A DNA stretch of 64,000 nucleotides from Linnemannia hyalina (GCA_019671135.1 JAHRHY010000010.1:1550001-1614000); one strand, 5' to 3'; counted from the first letter of the stretch, positions 44,516 to 59,739 are shown. Numbers and translations: made by a program. The notes: a model not told the origin generated them from the sequence alone.

Positions 44516-46819
44516 TTATGCTTCCTCGGCAGGGATGGTCAAGAGCGGGGTCAATTCCTTCAAGACGCCCTCTGTCTCCTCGGGGCTGATAATCCAGAGA
44601 GTGCAGCAGCTTGATCGTGTAGCAAAGTCGTTTCCAGTCGACAAGAACTATATATTCAAAAGTCGAGAGAAACAGGGTAGTTAGTTGCTGTTCAAGTATG
44701 ATAATTTTTTCACTGTGAGATGTGCGGTTGGAGAGTCACCAGTAAGGGAATCGAATCTTACCTGATCTCCGACGTGGACAGTAGCCTCGGGTGCAGCGCC
44801 AAGGTAGGTCTGAAGAACCTGGACACCAATCAACTTGTTACCACTAGAAGGACAAAGTAAGGAAACCCATGAAGCCATATGTCAGCTTGAGCAATCACAA
44901 GTTCAGTTCAATCATGAAGCATTATAACAAGATGGAAAGACGTACATGTCGACGAAGACGTCGTTGCCGCCGTTGAAGACGCAGAAAGGGATGGTAGTCT
45001 TGGAGGAGCCAGACATTTGCTGGTATTCCAAGAGACGCTGCTGAGTTGAGAGAACACACTCGTCGAGCTGTTCTCGTGCAATCTTGACGTCTCCAATAGG
45101 GACGATTCCGACAGCACGGGACTTGCGCAGGATCATGGCCTTCAGGTTCATTGCCGAGACTGATCTCTTCAAGTTCTCCTCTGCAACATCCAAAAGCTCC
45201 TGGATATCCTCATGCTTCCATGCAAGCATATCCGAAGGCTGGTACGACCTAAAAAGGTAATGAAGAAATGGGGGTTAGTTTAGAAAACAGGACAACACAA
45301 TTGAACTTGGCAATATAAATAAATAATAAATACAAGCGAGGAAGCTTACTCTGGGTGGATATAAGTAAGGCCGACGACAGGCTCGCCAGTGGCATCAGAC
45401 TTCTTCCAGCCGCAACGGAACAAGTAGTTACACTCGCCACCAAGGACATAGAAGCGCTCAAGCAATTTCTCCGACAACTTCTGCTGATCAAAGACGCGCA
45501 AGAGACCCATGAGGCGCTCTTCGTACTTGCCGGCATCGCCAGGGTAACCGGCAGCGGTGACGATGGCCACCCGGAGACCGGCGCGCATCAACGCGATCAG
45601 GAGAGGGATGAGGGGAGAGTTTTCAGTGAATGATGTTCCGTCGTCATAGAGGGTCATGTCTCCATCGCTATCATTTTCGGTAAGGAAGATGGGAGAAATA
45701 AGATTATGGTTGGAATTGACATCAGCTGAATGGTGCAGCCATGGTAACAAAGTAATTTGTCGTTCTGTAGTTCATTCATGCACTATGCAGGCGGGAGAAC
45801 AAAATTGACAATCAACAGAGCAAATCCACAAATATAAAGGAATGCTGAAGACCAAGACCTACAAGGTGATGAGGCTGATGGTGGGTGCAATGGCCATAAC
45901 TTGAGCAGTGTTCAGGATCCTATGTAATTCATAGCAAAACCAATGAATGATTGGGTGAGCAGCTTCATTGAATGGTCCGATTTGATAACTGCAACAACAA
46001 CAAAAAAAAAGTCGCCGAAATTACAAACACCTTGCTTGCTTACCTGCGGATATCGTTGAAAGAAGGAGGCACGAAGCGTCTGGCAGCAATTGAGTGCTTT
46101 GCGTTGGCATCCAAGAAGGCAGCCTCCAGAGGCAAGGGCGTAAAGAACGTGGCAACCGAGGGAACGATCCTGTGGAGTCTCGAGTGCTCAGGAACGCCCT
46201 TGACAGCCTTACGCCGGTGTTCCTCGATCATGGCCTCGACAGACTTCATGATCTCCAGGTATCGTTGAAGGTTGGCATCGACCATGGGCTTGTCTTCCTC
46301 CTGGTAATCGTTCCTGTCATCTTGGTTGACGTTTGAAGTACCGTTGCCGGTGGCGAGGATGGTATCAATGGACTCGTTTCCGGGCGAGGTGAGGACGGGC
46401 TTGCGGGGCTTGGCGTGGAGGATGAAGGGGGTGAGGAGGAGGCCCTTGATGAATTCGATGAGGGGGTCGCGTTTCTATTGGTTCATCAAATGTGTCAAAA
46501 GGTAAAAAAAAAATGAGTACGTATTGTACTCCAGGAACCATATGACGCACGAGGGAGAGCAAGACTAAGGAAGGGGGTGAGAAACTAGTTGTTGCTGTGG
46601 TTCTAAACTTACATGGGCACGCAACTGGTAGTTGATCTATAATGGGGTAATTGAGTGAAGGGGAATGGGATGGCAGAGTGTTAGGTACAGGGTCGACTGT
46701 TACTGCCACAGTGTTGACATGGTGAATGGCATGGCACGGCATGTGCAGCTGCAATTGTAAGACATGGTATGACAGGTATGACGAAAGTTGACATGACTTA
46801 CTCTGTAGGACGAGGTCAT
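44516..46819 (-). CDS. ISN1: IMP-specific 5'-nucleotidase
   Basis: Eight exons (46819-46802, 46636-46613, 46474-46044, 45919-45863, 45667-45350, 45248-44946, 44843-44762, 44647-44516) join to 454 residues, close to the usual length. Conserved segments include INYQLRAHKRDPLIEFIKGL, MVDANLQRYLEIMKSVEAMI, the HAD-type catalytic motif FDGDMTLYDDG (residues 177-187), RVAIVTAAGYPGDAGKYEER, FYVLGGECNYLFRC, AFNGG-type FNGGNDVFVDIGNK, VHVGDQFLSTGNDFATR and CCTLWIISPEET. ISN1 hydrolyses IMP to inosine in the cytosol, balancing purine nucleotide pools. The first two exons are only 18 and 24 bases, supported by phase and the invariant SSYRINYQLRAHKRDP junction. Confidence 0.92.
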
Positions 46820-48219
46820 GGCAGAGTGTGGGAAAGTAGATGTGGTAGGGTGGTGTGGGTGTTAGGAGTGTGTGGTGTGGTGTAGGGAGTGGTGTACAGG
46901 GTGAGCAGAAATACAAGAGGAACAAGACGAGAACAAGAACAGGAGAACAAGAAGAACAAGAAACAAAAAGAAGAACAGAAGAAGAAACAAAAAGAGAAAA
47001 CCAGGGCGGATATCGCGGCTCCTTTTATACTTGTCGATGAGAAGCTCGATACTCAATGAACCTTGTCTGTCACTCAGCCCCTGAGTTGTGCCCTTTTGTC
47101 CTTTTCTCGTACTTTACCACGGGCACATCGTCGTTGATAGCGAACTCTCCCTCACTATTTCACTCTATCACTTGTACCATTTTGTAGTCTTTGTCTCGTA
47201 GTCGCATTCCCATTCGCTCACAGGTGTTCCGTATCCACTTTTTTTCCCCGAGTGGGGGAGACAGAGCATATGCCCCTTAAACACCTTGAATGCGGGGACG
47301 GACGATGCCTCGAAAAGCAGTCCCTTCAATCAAACTGCTGCTCGAGGCTGATTGGCCAATTGAGACAAAGCAAGTATGGCTCCTTGGTTTACTTCATTTC
47401 TCTCCCTGCTGCTGAACTTTGCACTGTTCGCAGCGTGTATAAGATGTGTGTGCCTGGGATGAAGAGTCTCCTGCATTTTGGAGTTTGCAGCAAAGACGCC
47501 ACCATCGCTGATAACTCTTTTGGTCTCATTTATCACCATTAATCAGTCCAGGAACCATCAGCACTGATATGTGAACGGCGAGTAACGTCTGTCACAGAAA
47601 GAAAGGGAAAGGTGTAAAAAATAAGAATTGTTGGTCAAAAAGTGACCTGAAAGAGGAGATGAATGTGCGCATGGACACAGACGGTTTAATAAGTGCTGTT
47701 GTAGTCTATATGCCAAGGAATGGCTGGGAACGAATGGGCGTAATGAAAGTTAGTAAACAAGGAAAAGAGGAAAGTGTAAGAGGCCGAGCCGTGTCGGATC
47801 TTGGTCGTTGTGTTGTGTGAATAGTTTATTCCCCACGAGTACCCATTGACTGACACATGTGGCACGAGTATGTGTTGAGTATGTGTTGAGTATGTGTTGA
47901 GTGTGTGAGGTGGTGTGGCATGTTATTGCAAATGACAAATTGGATTTGCACACAGACTGGTCCAACCCCTGTCTGTCTTTCTTATCAAAAGAGTCTTCTT
48001 TTGGGTTTCTGCGGTGGTCTGATTTTGTTCAACCTCAGTGGCAACGTTTTTTGTTGGTTTGTGTGTGTGCCTGACTGGTTCCGTCCCGACCTTACTTTTT
48101 TTCTTTCTTTTGATTCTTTTTTTTGTTTTCTTTTTTCTTCTTCTTCTTCTTCTTCACCCTTCCTTCCTTCCCTCCCTCCGTCTTCTCCCTCCCTCCCCCT
48201 CGAACAACCCGACTGCAAG
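46820..48219. other. Intergenic region between ISN1 and cytochrome b5 reductase
   Basis: 1.4 kb carrying divergent promoters. Near 46910-47000 there is an A/G-rich stretch that is pyrimidine-rich on the ISN1 strand. Around 47868-47907 a 12-base unit (GTATGTGTTGAG) is repeated about three times. The last 100 bases before 48220 are C/T-rich. Short open frames here are not supported. Confidence 0.5.
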
Positions 48220-49879
<1,660 letters not shown>

Positions 49880-50614
49880 GGAAGCATTGTCACACGACTA
49901 TGCATTTTTTTAGTTTCTTGTTGTTGTTCTCTACTTTGTTTTCCCATTTGCATTTTCGAAGTGAAGCCCCCTTTTTTTTTGCTCAGGGCACACTTTGCAT
50001 AAAGACTTTCCTTACACGAGCGAAAACCGAAGTTCCGCCTGGTTGTTGTGGCTTATTGCTGCTTTGCGAGGAGTAGGTGAGAAAGAGTCAAATGAAGCAT
50101 TGCTCATCGATTGCTGTGAAAAGGATTGAAGGCAAGGGGCGGTGGACCCTGTAAGTGTATGTCATACGGTGCGGTGCGGTATGGTGGCGAGTGGCGAGTG
50201 GGGGCTGAATACTGTGGGCAAGATAGGGTTTGTAGCGTGCGGTGGTGGTGTGGGATGGATGTTTAGGAGTTTTGGGGTGGCCTAGTACTCTTCGCCGACA
50301 TGTATTTGAACAAGCATTTCGAGAAGCAGTCATTCTTTTGCTTACGCTTTCGTTTTTTTCTTTTTTCAGTTAAAATAGACTCGCGTCCGTCACCTTTAAA
50401 CTCTTTCCTCGTCGCCACACACACTCCTCCTCTTTCGTTCTTTATTCTTCCTTTTCCTTCTTTCTTTCCTTTCCCCTTTCCGCCTTCCTCTCTTCAACTC
50501 GCATCCTTCCTTCTCCTACTTGCTTTATTCTCCTCTTCGTCCTTTTCGACGATTGTACACATATCCCTACCCTCCATTTTGTAACACCTCATAAAAAAAC
50601 AAAAAACCCAAATA
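49880..50614. other. Intergenic region between b5 reductase and NMA111
   Basis: About 0.7 kb. GTGCGGTGCGGTATGG-like G-rich repeats near 50165-50215, then a strongly C/T-rich leader (50380-50590) before the NMA111 ATG. No gene seen. Confidence 0.5.
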
Positions 50615-53600
50615 ATGGAAATCGACCTGACAGACTCTCCAAGCGCGACATCAGTCTCAACCCCAACCGACGGCGGCCTCCATCTCCACAAGAGGCGTCG
50701 CACTGACGACCCCGCCTCCGACAGAGACGACATCAGTTCAAGAACAGACCCCGAAGGCGACGAATCCTCTCACATCCACCACCCTTCTCTCAACGGTGGT
50801 CTTGCATCCATTAACAACCCTGGAGCTGAATCTACGCGCACGGCGGTTGTTTTGAGCGAACCCCCACAATGGCAGCGAGTCATCGAGAAGGCTGTCAAGG
50901 CAATTGTTTCGATCAGGTTCAGTCAGGTCTCGGCGTTTGATACCGAAGGTAATAATAACTTTGCTTTTTTTGGTTCTTGTTGTGTTGATCATTCTGGCAG
51001 GGAGAGGGGGAATGAGGGGAGTGTGTGATCAGCATCACATTACAACCTTTTAATTGCTTTTATGGCAAACCTGGAAACTACATCGTCTTGGATGGCGAAG
51101 AGTCCTACAGCAGGGACAAGATGAACAAGACAGGACAATCAGCAGCAGTAGACGGCGAAAACAACAGCAACATAAATCGCAACAACAGGAACGACAGCTA
51201 AAGAGACAAAAGAAAGGGGGCGTGTATACCAGAAGACGACCATAAACAAAGTGAGCATACGTCGGTTGTGCTTGTTGGAGTCGTTGAAGTCGACGAGGAG
51301 AATGTTGTCAAGGGCTGTACACAAGTACAACATTGGCCATGGGTTTATCCACAGGATACTCGCGTTTTGCTGGTGCCACTTTGAGGGCGTGTGTGCTTGT
51401 TTGTAAGAAGGGGGTGTGTATGTGTGTACATGCTGGACCAAGGGGGTGAGGCAACATGCAGATACAACTTGACGCAACAGCAACAACAACATCAAAAAAA
51501 GAAATCAAAATCGTCAATGAACGAACAATAAGCCCAATACATCCTCGATTAATGAGCCTGCATAGACCCATCCCTGTGTCCATGCATATTAATATGTGGC
51601 GTGGTCGTTGATCGAGTGCTCACGAATCGATCGCATGTAAAAAAAGCAATAGCCTGGCCAATTTCACTAACCATTGGTTTACACTGCCTTTCCTCTTCGC
51701 ATACAACTAGGCCCCGAGACATCAGAGGCATCAGGATTCATTGTCGATGCGGAGCGTGGTTTGATCCTCACAAACAGGTTAGCGCACCCATCTAATGCTT
51801 ACGCAGCGTGTAGTGACGTACTATTTTCACTTTGACGATTCAATTTGACGGCTGCTGACGCTGGATGTCAATATATTTTCTACTCATTTCTTAGACATGT
51901 TGCCTGTGCTGGACCTTTTGTTGGAGAGGCTGTCTGTCACGACCATGAGGAGGTCGACGTCTTTCCTGTGTACAGAGATCCCGTCCATGACTTTGGGTAT
52001 GTCGGAATTTGTTATCTCGGGACTATGTTTTCTTCATTGTGCGATCCGTTTCATCTCGATAAAATGGGATCAAGATGACAAAAGAAGAACAGGACTAAAG
52101 GGGGTCAATTGCATCAACCTAACAAACAAAACAAACAGACATACACGCAGAGATGCATGCTGGCCATTGTTTATCAAACAACAATGACCCACTCTAACAC
52201 CCTTTCTTTTCCTTCTGGCAACATTTAGTTTCCTGAAGTTTGACCCTTCCAAGATCAAGTACATGGAGGTGACTTCGATCCCATTGGTGCCCGAGATGGC
52301 CAAGGTCGGCATTGATATTCGCGTCGTTGGTAACGATGCAGGAGAGAAACTGTCTATTTTGTCTGGGTCCATCTCTCGTCTCGACCGCAACGCCCCCGAA
52401 TACGGTGATCTGACATATAACGATTTCAAGTACGTAAAACAGAAAAAGCTATCAGCATCTGGGCTCATAGCGAAATGATTTCATTCCAAACTAGATGCAG
52501 ATGTGGCAGTTCAGCTGTTGACCAATCTTTTTTTACTCAATGTTTATAGCACCTTCTACCTTCAAGCCGCCTCGAGTACCAGTGGAGGATCCAGCGGCTC
52601 ACCTGTTATTGATATCAACGGAAACGCTGTGGCGTTGCAAGCAGGAGGCAGTTTGAAGGCAGCTACGGATTTCTTCCTTCCTTTGGATCGTGTTCGTCGC
52701 GCATTAACCTTTATTCAGGAGGGCATGCCTGTGGCCCGTGGCACCATCCAGACACAGTTTCTGTACCGACCCTTTGACGAGACGCGCCGTCTTGGATTGA
52801 GCCAGGAGACAGAGGCTTTGGTCCGTGCGAGCTTCCCTGAGGAGATTGGAATGTTGGTTGCTGAGACTGTTTTGCCCAAGGGACCCGCTTCTAGCTTCTT
52901 GGAGGAAGGAGATATCCTTGTTTCGATTAACGGAGAGCTGATCACCAAGTTTGTGCCATTGGAGGACTGTTTGGATCGCAACGTGGGCAAGGAGGTCGAG
53001 ATTCTTGCCGAGCGCGGCGGCGAGCAGAGAAGAGTCAAGGTCACCGTTCAGGATCTTCACAGTATCACACCCGATCGCTATGTCGAGATCGGAGGCTCCA
53101 AGTTGAACAACCTCAGTTACCAGCTCGCCCGCAGCTTCTGTGTCCCTGTTAGCGGTGTTTATGTCTCAGAGCCTAGCGGGATGTTCAGATTTGACGGACC
53201 TGACCGTGGCTGGATCATTTCCTCCATCGACAACCAGACGATTTACAAATTGGACGACTTTATCGAGGTCATGCAGACGATCCCTGATAGAGAGCGTATC
53301 CCCGTTGTGTATTATTCGATTGGTGACGTTCACACCACCAGCGTTGCTGTTGTTCAGGTCGAGCGCCACTGGAGCCGATTCCGGTTAGCTGTCAGGAACG
53401 ACCAAACTGGATTATGGGACTTCACCAACTTAGGAGCACCTTTGCCACCCAAGCCTATTGTTCCTTCGACTGTCAAGTTTTTGGAATTGGACGAGTCTCT
53501 GGGACCAGCCAAGGAGCTGTTTAGCTGCATGGTCAAGGTCAGCTACTACATGCCTTGCCGCATTGACGGCTTCCCTAAGAGCAGAGTAAGTTGCTGTTAT

Positions 53601-55175
53601 TTGGCGTGCGATTGAGCGGAGGCTGGCATGTAAATCGGTTTTGCAACAGTTTCTGATACTTTTTTTTTTTTACTTTTCTTACTGCTAATAGAAATACGGT
53701 GCAGGATTAGTTGTTGATGCGGAGCGTGGATTGATTGTTATTTCGCGCAACATTGTGCCTTTTGCCATGGGAGACCTGAGCATCACCATTGCCGACTCGA
53801 TCATTGTTCCAGGAAAGGTCGTGTACTTGCACCCAACCCACAATTTTGCCATCATCTCGTACAACCCCAAGGATGTCGGTGGCACACCCATTCAGTCGGC
53901 CAAGATCTCCCCTGTCAACCTTGTCCAGGGACACCAAGTCTCCCTTGTCGCCTTCAACCACAACCAGCGCCCCATCTGCCTCAGGACTGTTGTTACCGAT
54001 ATCACCAGTGTGACCATCCCCCACAACGGAACTCCTCGTTTCAGAGGTATCAACTTGGATGCTATTACATTGGATACCCCTTTGGCTCAGCAGTGCTCGT
54101 CGGGTGTCTTGGCAGACAGCGAAGGCCGTGTTCAGGGATTGTGGTTGTCGTATCTCGGTGAGCGCAACAACTCGGGACGCGACAACGAGTACTACCTTGG
54201 ACTGCACATCTCGACCATTATGCCCGTCCTTCAGCCCATGCAGGAGGGCCTTTACCCCAAGTTGCGCAACTTGAACATTGAGGTCATGCCCGTTCAGATG
54301 GCTCAGGCCCGCCACATGGGTCTCACAGATATTTGGGTCAAAAAGGTCGAGGAGGCCAACCCATCTCGCCACCACATTTTTATGGTTCGTCGGACAGAGA
54401 CCGGATCGGTTTCGGCATCGATTTTGCAGGAGCTGGACTTGATCTTGAGCATTAACGGCAAGGTTGTTACGCGCATGTACGAGTTGGATGTCCAGTATGA
54501 CGCAGCGGATTTGGACATTGTTGTGCTGAGGAAGAAGGCTGAGGTCAAGTTGACTGTTCCTACCGAACCCATCAGCGGACAGGGCACCAACCGGTTGGTG
54601 ATCTGGGCAGGAGCTATGATGCACGAGCCCCACAAGGCCGTTCTCCAGCAGAGCAAAACTTTGCCCAGTCGCGTCTATGTCAGCGCCCGCTCCAAGGGCT
54701 CACCATCATACATGTACGGCATGGTTCCCACCATGTGGATCACTCACATCAATGGCACCCCTACCCCTGATCTGGATTCTTTGCTGATCGCCGTCAAGAA
54801 GTGCCAGGACAACGCTTATGTTCGCGTCAAAGCCATGAGCTTTGATATGGTTCCCACCGTCCTCAGCATCAAGACCAACATGCACTACTGGTACGCTTCT
54901 TCTTGTTCTTGTTTTATTTTGAGATGAACGGCCAGCTCTTTTATTGGAGACAATTCTAACACTTCATGATATTCCTTGCTACTAATAGGCCAACAGCAGA
55001 GATGGTCAGGGATGATAACGAGGAGTCTGGATGGCGCAAGGTGGTCGATGCTCCTGCTGCTACCGCAGCCAACGGCGAGAGCTCGACGACAGCACAGGAG
55101 GACATGGACGAGATTGTGGCTGTGACTGTCGATGGAGAGGAAGTGGACATGGAAGATGACAACTCTGGAAACTAA
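50615..55175 (+). CDS. NMA111: Nuclear tandem HtrA-type serine protease Nma111
   Basis: Seven exons (50615-50948, 51711-51777, 51895-51996, 52229-52429, 52550-53585, 53692-54890, 54989-55175) join to 1,041 residues. The N-terminus is Ser/Asp-rich with a basic patch ([10 protein letters not shown]) that could be a nuclear signal. The first protease domain has its catalytic triad in LTNRHVA (H135), PVHDFGF (D166) and GGSSGSPV (S250), followed by PDZ modules ([20 protein letters not shown]). A second, degenerate protease domain ([31 protein letters not shown]) and further PDZ-like modules follow, matching the duplicated architecture of the family. In yeast Nma111 is a nuclear, pro-apoptotic and stress-protective HtrA. 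The first intron is 762 bases; the others are short. Confidence 0.94.
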
Positions 55176-55783
55176 AGTTGATTCTGCTGCATTGTTATTT
55201 TTCTTCCACATCCGTTCATTGTCGCCTTTGCTTTTTCTTCCTCACTTTGTTGTTACATCTATTTTTCACACGCATCACTTTGTTTAGCTATAGAAACCCG
55301 CCCTTTTATTACCTCTTTCCTTTTTGCTTTATTACGTTTGTATGATTGTTCTTTATCTTTTTTTTTTTTCTTCATGCCGTTGTTTCATTACTTCCTGACT
55401 CTTGTTTATTTATCGTAAAGAGAACATTAAAGTCATTTCTTCAATACCTAAAAAAAAATACGCCTTTGGTTTCTTTCTATTCCTGCTGATCCGCCCTTGA
55501 AAGGAGAACTGCGTAGACCATGCCGGTGTGGCTGTCCAGGGTTAATTCCAGGCTCGCTTGTTGAGTATCTTGACGTTTAATAGGCTTGTCCATGCCTGCG
55601 GTGACGACCTGGTGGTGCCGACGACTTTAACAAGGGAAACGCGATTATCCAAGCATAGATAAATTTGGATTGAATAACACGTCTTTTATTTTTCAATTCA
55701 ATGGAAAAGATCCACATCTTCAGCTTGGACAAAGGGGAAAGGAGAAAGGTATCAGGGCGAGACAAGGTTTATTATTATATGGG
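55176..55783. other. Convergent 3' regions of NMA111 and the carrier gene
   Basis: 0.6 kb of T-rich 3' UTR sequence from both strands. ATTAAA near 55425 is a plausible poly(A) signal for the plus strand. No gene seen. Confidence 0.5.
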
Positions 55784-57706
55784 TCATTGTTCCTGCTCCT
55801 GTGAATGCTGCTGGGGACGTCGAGTCCTCTCAATAAAAGCGCCAGTCTGCGAAAACACCAAAAAGGTGACAGCGCTCGCAGGTGCTGCCTTCAAGATTCC
55901 TGGCAAAAGGCCCTTGTATAGCGCCAGGTACCCCTCCTGTCGCACAATATGAACCATACACCTCCATACCGTCGTCGGTGCTGGCCCCGACCCAGTACCC
56001 CTACTTCCTACAATGCTCCTTTGCTGCTCTGACCCTTGGATCTGCAAACGCTTCCTGACCATGTCCAGAGGATAGACCGCAGTCTTGGAGATCACACCCG
56101 ACATGGCTCCACATGCCATATCCTCCAAGCCCAGCAAAATCTGTCCAAAGGTCTTCTTCTTCTCCTTGTACGGGGGGTCGGACGTGGATCCATACGATGT
56201 TTTAGAGTTGTGGGATGATGCTGCTGAGGGTTCTGAGAGGAACGAGGTGTCGGCTGCCTTGACCTTGAGCCAGGCTGCCAGTTGTTTAAAGGAATCGTAC
56301 GATCCAAACATGACGCCCATATATGGGATGACCTGGATCAATGCTGGAGTCATGCCCCTGTAAAATCCTTTCACGCCATCCTGTTTAAAGATATGTCGGA
56401 AAGCCTGGGGAACTCCTGTGTACACCTACGTGGGATGAGAAGAGAGAATCGATATGTTAGGTGTCAGGATTGCGTGCTTCACCAGCTTCAAATCGGAATA
56501 GGAGTTGAAGAGGGGTTGGAGTTAAGAAAAATTAAGGAGAGGTTGTATCCTGCCAATCCTGTTATCCAAATAAGTGAAAGATGTCGACCCTCCCGCCCAG
56601 GTAGTATCTGCCTCCTTCATTCCCGCTTGTTCCGTGAGTTTACCTTGACATCGCGCTGGACAGCAAACCGGGTCCGCAAGAGATCAAAGGGGTATGTGCA
56701 GGCGGTAGCCATGATTCCAGCAGTGGCTCCACTAATAAACGACTGGACTGAAGACGATTGAGTGACGGTAGTAAAGACTTGGACGTAAACTGGAACTCCA
56801 TGCCTATACTTTTGTGCAACATGTGCCCGTTGCGTTGTTGAAAGCTCGGCGGTCTTGGACAAGAAGAGTTTTGTTTGTTGGTAAGCCAAGAATTGGATCC
56901 CGCCGTATGTCAAATAAAGGTATTCTGCCGCCATATTGCCCTTCCACAGGCCCTAATTTGAGGATATAATGAAATGAAAAGTATGTAAGCGCAACATGCA
57001 TAAGAGGGAGGAGAGGGTGATTTCAAATCCTACAATTTTTTTGCTTCGCAATCCCTGCCATGTCATTTCTCTGCTTACCCTGATCCCTTCTTCCCGAGCA
57101 ATGGTAGCCATTCCCGAAAGCATGCCCTTGTATCTTGGTTGTACTATCCGAGCTGTTGCAGCTAAGCTGTCCGCCGTTGCAGTTGCCCTGGCCTTCATGT
57201 CCGAATATCCGATTCCTTCTGCTGCTCCTACTTTCCTCCGAAGAACCTTCGGCAGCTCCTTGCGTTGCGTTTGTAACTATTTGGATGAATGTCCGAGAAG
57301 AAAGAAAAAAAAAAACAGTAAGCCTTTGGGATCTGTCGTTTCAATGTCATCAGACAACTTTGAATCCATCCTCGTCCTTCTATTTTCTTACTTGTAGCCG
57401 GATCTTGACGACGTCCAAGGGGGCGATGACAAAGCGAGAGATTACACCTGCAGTGGATCCACAAAAGACTGTCTCTGCCTTTGTCAGGGTCGGTGTGCCA
57501 GCGGCAATTCCTCCTTTAATGCTAGTGCCATGTTTCTGTTCAGGTTTTGAGCTAGCTGTTGCTGTTGTGGTGGTGGTAGTTGAGCCAGTTATCGTTTGTG
57601 GTAGTGGAGGGGAAGAGGAGGTGACGGCGAGGGATGAGTGAGCGATGGTTTCTGCGAGGAGAGAGGCTGAGGTGCTCTGGGCAGAAGCAAAACCCGGTTG
57701 TGCCAT
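55784..57706 (-). CDS. TPC1: Mitochondrial carrier, thiamine pyrophosphate carrier type
   Basis: Exons 57706-57392, 57276-57079, 56952-56644 and 56425-55784 join to 487 residues. Three SLC25 repeats are visible, with signature motifs PLDVVKIRLQ, YPFDLLRTRFAVQ and YPLDMVRKRLQIQ, each followed by a helix-loop such as GLWKGN, GFYRGMTPALIQVIPYMG and ALYKGLLPGILKAAP. The repeat sequences and spacing are closest to TPC1 (inner-membrane thiamine pyrophosphate uptake), inferred by eye. It is longer than the usual 310-330 residues. There is a Ser/Thr-rich N-terminal extension of about 80 residues, an insert after repeat 1a rich in Ala/Arg, and a 40-residue linker (SFLSEPSAASSHNSKTSYGS...) before repeat 3. 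Confidence 0.85.
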
Positions 57707-58496
57707 GTAGGAAGGTGTGATGAAGGACGAAAAGAAAAGAAAAGAAAAAAGAGGAATGTTAAGGAGAGATGAGGGAAATGAATGAAAGAGAAAGGAGAGC
57801 GGGCAAGTTGAGGAGGAGAAGGGGAAGTGGGGAAAGAAGAAGAAATAAAAATAGGTTCATAAAGGGCAAAGCAAGACAACCCCAAAGAAAAAAATAAATG
57901 TTGTCCATGTGTTTACAGTTTGCGTTTGTACTTTCCCACACCGCACAGATCGCTCCAATGGTAGGGTGGGAAGGTGACTTGTTTTGGATTCTTTTTTTTT
58001 TTGAAGGTTAACACTGTACCTGATATTATTTTTTCTCTGGCACAGATGATAGCAATTGATCAGGGAATAATGGTAGAAAAAAAAAAAAAAGGTACGATCA
58101 GTGATCAGTCGAGTTCCATCTCGGTGCCTAGTACCATATCCAATAAGATTGATGCAGGCAACCTCGATACGAGGGCGATGCGACTTTACGCTGTCCAGAA
58201 CTCTTAATTGGCCAATAGCACTTGAACCAGAACCACCATCGACCACTACCTTAACAACATCATTAGAGAGCCCCTTCAATTAGATACCTCAATGCTTCGA
58301 TTCATCGAAGAAACCATCGCCTTTTTCTAAAAAAAAACTGAACACGCTTCGAGCTCAAAGAGGTCACAAAATTATGATTTCCTCAGCCAAGCCACCCATA
58401 CTCTGTGCTTCTTTTTTTTTTTCTTGGTGTTGCCTCCAAAAGCTTCGTTTACAGCTCACTCACACGCATACCAACAACATACACATTCAACACAAC
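57707..58496. other. Divergent promoter region between carrier and RRP46
   Basis: About 0.8 kb; purine-rich next to the carrier start and several A or T homopolymers. No TATA box is clear and no gene is seen. Confidence 0.5.
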
Positions 58497-59461
58497 ATGT
58501 CGCGCCTCGACCGCACCCGCACATCCGCCCACCAGCTGCGCCCATTCTTCTCATCCCAGAACCTCCTCAACCGGGCCGATGGCTCCGCACAATTCGACTT
58601 TGGTACACAACCGCTCACTTTCAACACCATAACCTCCCTTCGCTCACACAAACACACAAGCAAAACAGACAATAACCATAGTCACACCATATATTAACCA
58701 AACTCAACTTCCAAACTTCGACTTCCGTAGGCGAGTCGTCGGTGATGTGCTCAGTGGTTGGACCTGCAGAGGTCAAGTTGCGTGACGAGAAACTGGACAG
58801 AGCCACGATTGAGGTCGTTGTTAGACCATTGGTGGGTCTCCCCGGGATCAAGGACAAGGCACGGGAACAGGCTCTCCGTGAGACCCTTGAACCCTTGGTT
58901 CTTTCAGGACTTCACCCCCGGACGGGTATCCAGATCGTTGTTCAGACCATGAAGGATGACGGCAGCGTAAGTTCAAGTTTTGGTAGTTATTATTGGGAAG
59001 CCATTATCCTTGCATGCAACCATGTGCAAAGCAAATTAAATGACCCTGTCCAATTTTCTTTGATGAATTAGATTTTGGCAACGGCATTCAACGCAACCAT
59101 CCTGGCCCTCCTCGACGCCGGTATACCCCTCAAATCCATCCTCGGTGCCGTCACCTGCATCGTCGACGCTGAAACCAACCAGATCCTCCTCGACCCCACC
59201 ACCCAAGAACTCGCCAACGCAAAATCCACCCACACCTTTGTCTTTGACAACAAGTCCTCAATAACCTCCGATAGCACACAGGAAGACAAGGAGGCAGTAG
59301 AGGTCTCGACATTGTACTCAGACAGCACAGGATTGTTCTCGGAGGAAGAGTACTTTGAGTGTGCTCAGATCTGTTATAAGGCTGTGCAGGCTGTTCATGG
59401 ATTCATCCGGACGGCTGTTCAGAAGAAGTTGGAGAAGGAGCAACAGCAGATTCATTCATAA
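58497..59461 (+). CDS. RRP46: Exosome core subunit RRP46 (RNase PH fold)
   Basis: Three exons (58497-58602, 58731-58966, 59072-59461) join to 243 residues. Family segments: the RNase PH start around SAQFDFGESSVMCSVVGPAEVKLR, a middle PLVGLPGIKDKAREQALRETL and GLHPRTGIQIVVQTMKDDGS, then ILATAFNATILALLDAGIPL with a short C-terminal helix (ICYKAVQAVHGFIRTAV). RRP46 is one of six inactive RNase PH-type subunits forming the barrel of the eukaryotic RNA exosome in nucleus and cytoplasm. The upstream in-frame Met at 58374 is not used in this model, because the conserved protein begins near 58497. Confidence 0.9.
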
Positions 59462-59739
59462 GGACGCATATTCATTCAGGAATTTCTAAAAAGCATACAC
59501 TAGGTGTTGGCGATAATCTCGCTAATAAAAAAAAAGATACAACGGCTTCACAGCGGTATTTGAGGCCGGTGGGTACAGAAAGACGGCGCAACTCGGGATA
59601 CCAGCACTTGAAAGGCTGAACCAGCCAGCTCAGATGGATCGCCAGGATGTAGCAAAGGGAGCCAAGAATCAATTCGCCATTGGATATTTTTTCTGTCTGG
59701 GCACGCATGCGTATGGAAGGACGGCGCATTGCACACCCA

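Noticed and set aside
47252..47542. 96-codon frame upstream of the b5 reductase gene
   Set aside because: No similarity, no splice or promoter context; probably chance.
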